Below are positions 6,134 through 11,211 of a stretch of 11,211 nucleotides of DNA, piece by piece; the stretch's first letter is position 1, and each line of letters starts with the position of its first letter. This DNA comes from UBA6165 sp044233745. Its GTDB lineage: Bacteria; Bacteroidota; Bacteroidia; Flavobacteriales_D; Crocinitomicaceae. The stretch spans positions 1 through 11,211 of the forward strand of contig JBIIJN010000078.1 in assembly GCA_044233745.1 (NCBI GenBank). The letters run 5' to 3'. The notes under the pieces were generated by a model. That model was not told where the DNA came from. It ran no database searches and saw only the letters and a list, made by a program, of their open reading frames with translations. The translations under genes and the position numbers were made by a program.

Positions 6134-7378
6134 ATGGAACTTAATCAAGTAAAACAGCGCTTTGGTATTCTGGGCAATAATCCAGCATTGAATCGAGCAT
6201 TGGAAGTAGCTGTGCAAGTGGCTCCAACAGATATTTCTGTTTTGGTTACTGGAGAAAGTGGAACGGGTAAAGAAATTATACCTCAAATCATTCACCATCT
6301 GAGTTCGCGCAAACATGGAGAATATATTGCTGTGAACTGTGGTGCAATTCCAGAAGGAACTATTGATTCTGAATTGTTTGGACATGAAAAAGGTTCGTTT
6401 ACAGGTGCCAACAACGAGCGCAAAGGCTATTTCGAAGTAGCCAATAATGGTACAATTTTTCTGGATGAAGTAGCCGAATTGCCCATGCAAACCCAAGTGC
6501 GTCTGTTGCGTGTTTTAGAAACAGGTGAATTTATGCGGGTTGGTGCCTCTAAAACACAAAAAACAAATGTTCGCGTGGTGGCAGCTACCAACGAAAACAT
6601 GATGCAAGCCGTGAGAAAAGGAAAATTTAGAGAAGATTTGTTGTATCGTCTAAGCACAGTGCCTATTCATCTGCCGCCCCTAAGAGAACGTGCAGAAGAC
6701 GTCCATTTGCTTTTTAGAAAATTTGCCAACGACTTCGGAGAAAAATACCGCATGCCCACTATTCGATTGAGTAATGATGCGGTGCAAATGCTCACTAAAA
6801 ACCCTTGGCCGGGCAATATCCGTCAACTTAAAAATGTTGTCGAACAAATATCGGTTATTGAACACAACCGCGAAATTGATGCACAAACCTTGGATTTTTA
6901 CTTGCCGAAAGTATCGGAATCCTTACCGTTTTTGGGTGGACCATCTGATGACGTGATTTCTGAACGCGAATTGATGTATAAGGTGCTTTTCGATATGAAA
7001 CGCGACTTAACAGAGCTGAAAAAACTCGTTTTGGATTTGGCAACGCATCCCGGTGGCTCGCAACTGAATGCCGAACAAGCAGAAGTGCTCAACAGAATGA
7101 TGCGTGAAGTAGCAGTGCCCAATGAAAATCGACTTTTGGAAACCCGAATTCCTACACAAAGCAATACCGTTAGCCCCATTCTCTTTGATGAAGAACACTA
7201 CGACGAGGTTGAAGATTTTGTCGAACCTGAGGAATCACTATCGCTTGAAAATCAAGAAAAAGAACTCATTATCAAGGCTTTAGATAAACACAAAGGCAAA
7301 CGAAAATATGCTGCCCCTGAATTGGGCATATCCGAGCGCACCTTGTATAGAAAAATCAAGGAATATGGTTTAGACTAA
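6134..7378 (+). CDS. Sigma-54-interacting transcriptional activator without receiver domain
   Basis: This is an AAA+ enhancer-binding protein predicted to drive open-complex formation by RpoN (sigma-54) RNA polymerase. It begins directly with the AAA+ core. Walker A is GESGTGKE (40-47). The sigma-54 contact loop reads GSFTGA (87-92) rather than the canonical GAFTGA, keeping the Phe and Thr that matter most. Walker B is GTIFLDEVAEL (106-116), and FREDLLYRL and LPPLRERAEDV are present. NPWPGNIRQLKNVVEQ marks the end of the C-terminal AAA+ subdomain. A linker of about 100 residues includes a probable coiled coil around SERELMYKVLFDMKRDL and an acidic stretch. A Fis-type helix-turn-helix occupies 377-414 (AAPELGISERTLYRKIKEYG). 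No receiver, GAF or PAS domain precedes the core, so its signal input is unknown. It sits 3 bases after miaB and 40 bases before lptE. Linkage to miaB is familiar in Bacteroidota, but its targets are unknown. Confidence 0.92.
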   Translation: MELNQVKQRFGILGNNPALNRALEVAVQVAPTDISVLVTGESGTGKEIIPQIIHHLSSRKHGEYIAVNCGAIPEGTIDSELFGHEKGSFTGANNERKGYFEVANNGTIFLDEVAELPMQTQVRLLRVLETGEFMRVGASKTQKTNVRVVAATNENMMQAVRKGKFREDLLYRLSTVPIHLPPLRERAEDVHLLFRKFANDFGEKYRMPTIRLSNDAVQMLTKNPWPGNIRQLKNVVEQISVIEHNREIDAQTLDFYLPKVSESLPFLGGPSDDVISERELMYKVLFDMKRDLTELKKLVLDLATHPGGSQLNAEQAEVLNRMMREVAVPNENRLLETRIPTQSNTVSPILFDEEHYDEVEDFVEPEESLSLENQEKELIIKALDKHKGKRKYAAPELGISERTLYRKIKEYGLD

Positions 7379-7397
7379 ATACATCCATAAACTTGCT

Positions 7398-7405
7398 TAT
7401 ATTTA
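7398..7405 (+). promoter_or_regulatory. Possible internal -7 element before lptE
   Basis: TATATTTA differs from TAnnTTTG only at the last base and lies 13 bases before the lptE ATG, in the only sizeable gap (40 bases) of the cluster. It could let lptE-secG be transcribed apart from miaB. In A/T-rich DNA such a match easily arises by chance. Confidence 0.25.
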
Positions 7406-7418
7406 GACCATCAAATTA

Positions 7419-7940
7419 ATGAAGTACCTAGTTCAAATACCGTTAGCCTTGCTTTTTACCTTGCTCATTCAGGGATGTTTTCCTACAAGCATAGGTTTCA
7501 AAGACGCTTCCATGGATCCTGATTTGAAGTTCTTTAGCATTGAAAATTTTGAACAAATCGCTCCAAACGTCCCGATGAATTATCCCGTGCAGTTCACCGA
7601 ATTCTTGAAAGATGGTATGGTGCGCAACACAAAATTAAAATTGGTCCCAACTGAAAATGCTGATAAACACTTGATTTTCAGCGGTGAAATCAACAGATTC
7701 GACTTGATGCCTGTCTCTATTCAAACCGATAATCAGGCGGCACAAACACGGCTTACAGTTGGCATGCAAGTAAGCATTGAAAATCTTTTGAAACCCGATA
7801 AATCCATGAATTTCAACGTGGTGCGTTTTGTAGATTTCAATAGTGATAGCGACTACAATTCATTGGAAAATCAATTACTCGAAAACCTCAACGAACAATT
7901 GCTTCAGGATATTTTAAACAAACTTCAATCAGATTGGTAA
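7419..7940 (+). CDS. lptE: LptE family LPS-assembly lipoprotein
   Basis: LptE plugs the outer-membrane LptD barrel and helps insert lipopolysaccharide at the cell surface. The 173-residue product has a lipoprotein signal ending at LIQGC with lipidated Cys20. The mature part shows the compact alpha/beta layout of Bacteroidota LptE: FFSIENFEQIAPNVP, then the FTEFLKDGMVRNTKLKLV helix and strand, then FSGEINRFDLMPVS. After that come a Gln/Ala-rich turn with RLTVGMQVSIEN, a VRFVDFNSDSDYN segment, and a final amphipathic helix ending in LNKLQSDW, close to the family ending. Sequence identity to proteobacterial LptE is normally very low, so the call rests on length, lipobox, motif order and position. 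Its TAA overlaps the next ATG by one base, suggesting translational coupling. Confidence 0.85.
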   Translation: MKYLVQIPLALLFTLLIQGCFPTSIGFKDASMDPDLKFFSIENFEQIAPNVPMNYPVQFTEFLKDGMVRNTKLKLVPTENADKHLIFSGEINRFDLMPVSIQTDNQAAQTRLTVGMQVSIENLLKPDKSMNFNVVRFVDFNSDSDYNSLENQLLENLNEQLLQDILNKLQSDW

Positions 7941-9043
7941 TGAACACAGCAGAAATTGGAGCAGCCATAAAAAACCCGCAAATTTTGGAGCATTCACAGG
8001 TCAATGATTTGCATGCCTTGTGCCAAAACCATCCGTATTCGGGCATTTTACACCTGCTCTATTTGAAAGCTTTGAGCAACAGTAAATCGGTTGACTTCGA
8101 AGAAAAACTCAGAGCATTTGCCATTAAAATTCCGGACAGACAAGTTTTGTTCCATTTGATTCACGATGTTTCGACACAAAATGAAACCACTGAAATACAG
8201 GAAGTTGCTGAAGACAACCTTGTTGAATCGGTATACGACCCTGCGCCTATTGAAGCGCCATTGACCAGTAAGATTGAGCAAACGACAGATACAGAACTAG
8301 TTGATACAAGTGATGTGGACCGAGTGGCGCAAGAAGAAAATTTAATTGAACCTGTAAGCAGTAATATTGAGTTTTCAGAAGAAGAAAGGATACCGAGCAC
8401 AAAGGAGGAACCAGAAATTATCACAAGTGCAAATGAATTACCTCAAGCAGATGAATTTGTAGACAACCATATTGTTTTTGAAGGGTTTACCGATCAACAG
8501 AGCGCGGGAGAGACTGAGCCAGATGAAGAAGTAGAAAGAGAGCAAGTGGGTGAAAAAGCGGATGGAGAATCGGAAATTCAGTCTTTTGAACTCGACCAAG
8601 CCGAAGACGCCTATCAAGCTGAACACTTGCTACCTGGAGACTCGCAAGAGCGTTCATTCTACGACTGGCTGGACATGCGTCCACATAAGCAAATCGAAGC
8701 GGCAGTAGATGATGTTGTAGGCCCTGAAGCGATTGAACAAGAACAAATAGAAAACACGACAGATTCTAAAGAAAAAGTGAACGCTTTGTTGGATAAATTC
8801 ATTGAAAACGAGCCGCGGATTTCAAAACCCAAAACAGAATTTTTCTCGCCAACCAAGAGCGCCAAAGAAAGTTTGAGCGAAGATGGCATACCCATTAGCG
8901 AAACTTTAGCCAAAATTTATGAGCTCCAAGGCAATTATCCAAAAGCCATTGCAATTTATGAGAAATTAATTGCACTTATTCCAAATAAAAGTAGTTACTT
9001 TGCAACCCAAATTGAAAAAATTAAAAATCATTTAATATCATAA
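7940..9043 (+). CDS. Acidic TPR-ended protein of the lptE-secG interval
   Basis: The product has 367 residues and unknown function. I chose ATG 7940, which overlaps the lptE stop (TAATG), over the in-frame TTG two codons earlier. There is no signal peptide or membrane segment, so it is probably cytoplasmic. The first ~70 residues look helical, with HALCQNHPYSGILHLLYLKAL reading as a degenerate TPR-like pair. The middle (~75-270) is a long, low-complexity, strongly acidic region of Glu, Asp, Gln, Ser and Thr, probably disordered. A conserved-looking C-terminus follows: SFYDWLDMRP, then KVNALLDKFIENEPRIS, FFSPTKSAKESLS, and a single TPR (ETLAKIYELQGNYPKAIAIYEK) plus a final helix. Similar proteins occur in this position in other Bacteroidota, as I recall. 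The single TPR suggests a protein contact, possibly with the Sec or Lpt machinery encoded beside it, but that is inference. The secG start lies 1 base after its stop. Confidence 0.75.
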   Translation: MNTAEIGAAIKNPQILEHSQVNDLHALCQNHPYSGILHLLYLKALSNSKSVDFEEKLRAFAIKIPDRQVLFHLIHDVSTQNETTEIQEVAEDNLVESVYDPAPIEAPLTSKIEQTTDTELVDTSDVDRVAQEENLIEPVSSNIEFSEEERIPSTKEEPEIITSANELPQADEFVDNHIVFEGFTDQQSAGETEPDEEVEREQVGEKADGESEIQSFELDQAEDAYQAEHLLPGDSQERSFYDWLDMRPHKQIEAAVDDVVGPEAIEQEQIENTTDSKEKVNALLDKFIENEPRISKPKTEFFSPTKSAKESLSEDGIPISETLAKIYELQGNYPKAIAIYEKLIALIPNKSSYFATQIEKIKNHLIS

Positions 9044-9044
9044 T

Positions 9045-9410
9045 ATGTTAACTTTCATCGGCATCTTATCAATTATCGTGAGCATTGCGCTAATCTTTGT
9101 AGTATTGGTTCAAAACCCTAAAGGTGGAGGAATCTCTTCTAGTTTTGGTGCACCAGGTCAATTGGGTGGAGTGAAAAGAGCAAGTGATTTTATCGAAAAA
9201 GCAACATGGACTTTGGCTGGCACACTGGGTGCATTGGCTTTGGTTGCAGTTATTTTGGTTGAAAATCCAAACAGACCACAACAAAATGAAACTGAACAAG
9301 TAGATCAGCAAGAAGGCGGCGATCAACAAGGCGGCGGTCAACAAGGTGGTGGTCAACAAGGTGGTGGTCAGCAAGGCGGCGGTCAACAAGGCGGACAACA
9401 AAACCAATAG
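9045..9410 (+). CDS. secG: Preprotein translocase subunit SecG with Gln/Gly repeat tail
   Basis: SecG is the small inner-membrane subunit of the SecYEG channel and assists SecA-driven protein export. The 121-residue protein has transmembrane helix 1 at ~4-23. The conserved cytoplasmic loop follows: LVQNPKGGGISSSFGAPG, then GVKRASDFIEKATW, the usual SecG signature. Transmembrane helix 2 is at ~54-72. The 49-residue tail (from 73) is hydrophilic. It begins with an Asn/Gln/Glu segment and ends in QQGGG units encoded by a 15-base tandem repeat. E. coli SecG is 110 residues without such a tail, and Gln/Gly/Pro-rich tails are common in Bacteroidota SecG. It is the last gene of the cluster, followed by a terminator. 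In many Bacteroidota groES-groEL comes next, but not here. Confidence 0.93.
   Translation: MLTFIGILSIIVSIALIFVVLVQNPKGGGISSSFGAPGQLGGVKRASDFIEKATWTLAGTLGALALVAVILVENPNRPQQNETEQVDQQEGGDQQGGGQQGGGQQGGGQQGGGQQGGQQNQ
9324..9395 (+). repeat. 15-base tandem repeat in the secG tail
   Basis: Four complete 15-base units (9324-9338, 9339-9353, 9354-9368, 9369-9383) and a 12-base partial unit (9384-9395) each encode QQGGG or QQGG. Units 2 and 3 are identical (caacaaggtggtggt). Units 1 and 4 use ggcggcggt for the glycines, and unit 4 has cag for the first Gln. The identity of units 2 and 3 suggests a recent single-unit duplication. The length is a multiple of three, so gain or loss keeps the frame. Confidence 0.93.
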
Positions 9411-9426
9411 TATAAAAGAATATTCA

Positions 9427-9459
9427 TAAAACGCTCGGCATTTGTCGAGCGTTTTTTTT
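9427..9459 (+). terminator. Intrinsic terminator at the end of the miaB-secG cluster
   Basis: AAAACGCTCG (9428-9437) pairs perfectly with CGAGCGTTTT (9446-9455). The stem can extend inward by a G-T and a C-G pair to leave a four-base ATTT loop. Eight T's (9452-9459) follow on the + strand. It starts about 17 bases after the secG stop. Confidence 0.92.
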
Positions 9460-9493
9460 ATGCATCAGGCACAATTATTGCTAATTCAAGCGC

Positions 9494-10435
9494 ATGACGG
9501 CAATTATTCTAAGCATCTTCTTCCAGTTTCAAACCCAGGTTTTGAACACGTCGAAACCACTTGCCTTATGCGCCGATCCAACAGTTTTTCACACGAGCGT
9601 ATTGCTGTCCATTTGTAATGAAAATAATAATTCAGATTTGGCCTATGGCATTTGTTGGAGCGAAAATCCCAATCCAAGTATTTTCGATGCCTTCACGATT
9701 TTCAATGCTAATTCAAACAGTTTTGAGTTTCGCGTAAAAAACCTGAATCCAGAAACACTATATTATTTCAGCTTTTTTGAATTAGACAAAAGCGGCACGA
9801 GTACCTATTTTAACGCATTTCAGGTAAATACCCTCCGCGAATTGAAAATCGGTGATTATTTTCAAGGCGGCATTATTTGTTACCTCTACAAACCAAAAGA
9901 TTCGCTGCTGTATATTACTGGTGAACAACATGGATTGATCATCTCCAAAGAAGATTTGGGCTATGCTTATTGGGGTCAATATGGTATTCCAATAGCCGAT
10001 AGCACTTCTATTGCTCTGGGACAAGGTAAAATAAATTCAGATAAAATTCGCAAACAACAAGGCGGCAATGTAGCATCACAGTATGCGCCAAACAGCACCA
10101 ATTTACGGATTATTTACCCAAGCGCCGCCATCTTGTGTCATCAATATTCTTCAGATGGCTACAGCGATTGGTTTCTGCCAAGCAAAGGCGAACTCGATGC
10201 GTTGTATACAGAAAATTACAACAGCAACGCCATGTTTGGTATCAATCCGAACAAATCGTATTGGACTTCATCGGAAGTGTTTATTTCCTTTAAATTGGAT
10301 AAAACAAAACGCAAAGAAACAACATCAAATCACCGACGTGCGTGGCAAGCCCGAATTCGTTCCCAAAATCTTATCGTTAACACCATGGTTCCAAAGAAAT
10401 CGAGCGGTTTGGTGAGGGCTATGCGGTATTTTTAA
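9494..10435 (+). CDS. FN3-like / DUF1566 (Lcl C-terminal-like) domain protein
   Basis: The product is 313 residues, probably exported, of unknown role. The N-terminus (MTAIILSIFFQFQTQV) is hydrophobic but lacks the usual Lys/Arg, so it is an atypical signal peptide. Residues ~28-115 follow the fibronectin-III-like pattern common in Bacteroidota surface proteins: AYGICWSENPNPSIFD, then FRVKNLNPETLYYFSFF. From 120 the DUF1566-type domain starts with GDYFQGGIICYL (120-131), then GEQHGLIIS. It continues with QYAPNS, DGYSDWFLPSKGELDALY (221-238), SYWTSSE (255-261) and a closing GLVRAMRYF (305-313), all landmarks of the family. In Bacteroidota this domain is usually appended to large surface or gliding-related proteins; here it is nearly the whole mature protein. 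It starts 34 bases after the terminator and ends 14 bases before ribD. I see no clear promoter. Cys26, Cys41, Cys54, Cys129 and Cys215 are present, but none forms an obvious lipobox. Confidence 0.78.
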   Translation: MTAIILSIFFQFQTQVLNTSKPLALCADPTVFHTSVLLSICNENNNSDLAYGICWSENPNPSIFDAFTIFNANSNSFEFRVKNLNPETLYYFSFFELDKSGTSTYFNAFQVNTLRELKIGDYFQGGIICYLYKPKDSLLYITGEQHGLIISKEDLGYAYWGQYGIPIADSTSIALGQGKINSDKIRKQQGGNVASQYAPNSTNLRIIYPSAAILCHQYSSDGYSDWFLPSKGELDALYTENYNSNAMFGINPNKSYWTSSEVFISFKLDKTKRKETTSNHRRAWQARIRSQNLIVNTMVPKKSSGLVRAMRYF

Positions 10436-10437
10436 AC

Positions 10438-10445
10438 TATTTTCG
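10438..10445 (+). promoter_or_regulatory. Possible -7 element just before ribD
   Basis: TATTTTCG differs from TAnnTTTG at one fixed position and ends 4 bases before the ribD ATG, the same spacing as at 2217-2229. If active it would give a leaderless message. Otherwise ribD is read through from the gene 14 bases upstream. Confidence 0.3.
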
Positions 10446-10449
10446 CAGC

Positions 10450-11211
10450 ATGACTTCCGATGAACTTTTCATGTCGCGTGCCATAGAATTGGCTCAACTT
10501 GCAGATGCCTCTGTTTTCCCGAATCCATTTGTAGGCGCTGTAATTGTTTTAAACGAGGAAATCATTGCCGCTGGCTTTCATCAAAAATATGGTGAAGCCC
10601 ACGCCGAGGTGAATGCCGTGAGCCAAGTCTCAGATAATTCCATACTAAAAGACTGCACAATTTACGTCACTTTAGAACCTTGTGCGCACTATGGGAAGAC
10701 ACCACCTTGTGCAGATTTATTGGTTAAACATCAATTCAAACGGGTGGTTATTGGCTCGGTTGATCCCTTTGCATTGGTCAATGGCGCCGGAGTTGAACGC
10801 CTAAAAAACGCAGGAATCGAAGTAGAAATAGGCGTTTTGAAAAATGAATGCGATGCTCTAAACAAACGCTTTTTTACATTCCACCAAAAGAAAAGACCTT
10901 ATATCACCTTAAAATGGGCCGAATCTCAAGATGGATTTGTTGCTCCCTTGAATCAAGAAATTGGAAACAGAACAAAAATCACGGGAACTTTATCGCATCG
11001 CTTGGTGCACCAACAACGCAGTGAAGAGCACGCCATTTTGGTCGGAAGACGTACTGTTGAGCAAGACAATCCTAGCTTGAATGTGAGACATATAGATGCT
11101 CCTTCGCCCATTCGTTTTGTGCTAGACCCACAGCTTCAACTCCATAAAAACCTGAATATCTTCGAAGACGGAGCACCAACTCATGTAATGAATCTCATCC
11201 AAGAAGAACAA
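10450..11211 (+). CDS. ribD: Bifunctional riboflavin deaminase/reductase RibD, 3'-truncated by window edge
   Basis: RibD carries out two successive steps of riboflavin synthesis in the cytoplasm: zinc-dependent deamination of the diamino-pyrimidinone ribosyl phosphate, then NADPH-dependent reduction of the ribose. The frame is open from ATG 10450 to the last base (254 codons, no stop). The deaminase domain shows PNPFVGAVIV (24-33). The catalytic HAE has zinc ligand His51 and proton-shuttling Glu53, and LEPCAHYGKTPPC gives zinc ligands Cys78 and Cys87. The reductase domain begins at RPYITLKWAESQDG (~148). It continues with ITGTLSHRLVHQQRSEEHAILVGRRTV and DNPSLNVR, the substrate- and cofactor-binding region. 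Complete RibD is about 350 residues, so about 100 C-terminal residues are beyond the window. All visible key residues are intact. No RFN (FMN) riboswitch is present upstream. Confidence 0.95.
   Translation, partial: MTSDELFMSRAIELAQLADASVFPNPFVGAVIVLNEEIIAAGFHQKYGEAHAEVNAVSQVSDNSILKDCTIYVTLEPCAHYGKTPPCADLLVKHQFKRVVIGSVDPFALVNGAGVERLKNAGIEVEIGVLKNECDALNKRFFTFHQKKRPYITLKWAESQDGFVAPLNQEIGNRTKITGTLSHRLVHQQRSEEHAILVGRRTVEQDNPSLNVRHIDAPSPIRFVLDPQLQLHKNLNIFEDGAPTHVMNLIQEEQ

Noticed and set aside
7934..7939. TTG start for the TPR protein, two codons upstream
   Set aside because: The ATG at 7940 overlaps the lptE stop as TAATG, a standard coupled junction, and a TTG start adds nothing conserved.
9218..9233. 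TGGCAC-N5-GTGCA, one base from a sigma-54 -24/-12 promoter
   Set aside because: It lies inside secG, where it encodes the conserved second membrane helix, and the strong terminator at 9427-9459 separates it from the next gene. Chance is the simpler explanation.
10386..10449. FMN riboswitch before ribD
   Set aside because: The space before ribD is only 14 bases and the preceding coding sequence has no RFN-element core; there is no room for the structure.

Overview
The window looks like chromosomal DNA of a Bacteroidota bacterium, most likely from the Flavobacteriales side of the phylum (the order is inference). Four things point there. The protein families are typical: a DUF1573 lipoprotein, a beta-helix lipoprotein ending in a GPDIGAYE-like motif, a divergent LptE, and a SecG with a long Gln/Gly tail. 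Promoter-like TAnnTTTG boxes precede several transcription units. Genes start without Shine-Dalgarno sequences, after A/T-rich leaders. The order miaB - sigma-54 activator - lptE - TPR protein - secG is one I know from this phylum. Every gene is on the + strand.

Layout. Bases 2-1225 hold the 3' part of an S41 (C-terminal processing) protease. Then comes a DUF1573 lipoprotein (1319-1846) with its own promoter, and a class II tRNA-Leu(GAG) (1899-1980) closed by a perfect hairpin terminator (1985-2020). The next ~200 bases contain no gene. They hold an imperfect hairpin and a second, broken copy of the tRNA 3' end (2130-2159), which looks like an old attachment-site or recombination scar. Two envelope genes follow: a right-handed beta-helix lipoprotein (2229-3596) and a secreted protein resembling the 'polymorphic toxin type 23' family (3624-4514).

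From 4691 to 9410 there is a tight five-gene cluster: miaB (tRNA methylthiolation), a receiver-less sigma-54 activator, lptE (LPS export), an acidic TPR-ended protein and secG (Sec translocase). Its junctions are 3, 40, -1 and 1 bases, and a strong terminator (9427-9459) closes it. After that come a secreted FN3-like/DUF1566 protein (9494-10435) and the 5' 254 codons of ribD (10450 to the window edge), the riboflavin deaminase/reductase.

Functional theme: apart from tRNA-Leu, miaB and ribD, most genes serve or are exported to the cell envelope (protease, lipoproteins, LPS transport, protein translocation). I see no CRISPR array, insertion sequence, integrase or defence cassette. I found no clearly new system. 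The best leads are the duplicated tRNA 3' end, the paired surface-protein genes beside it, and the regulator embedded in the envelope cluster.
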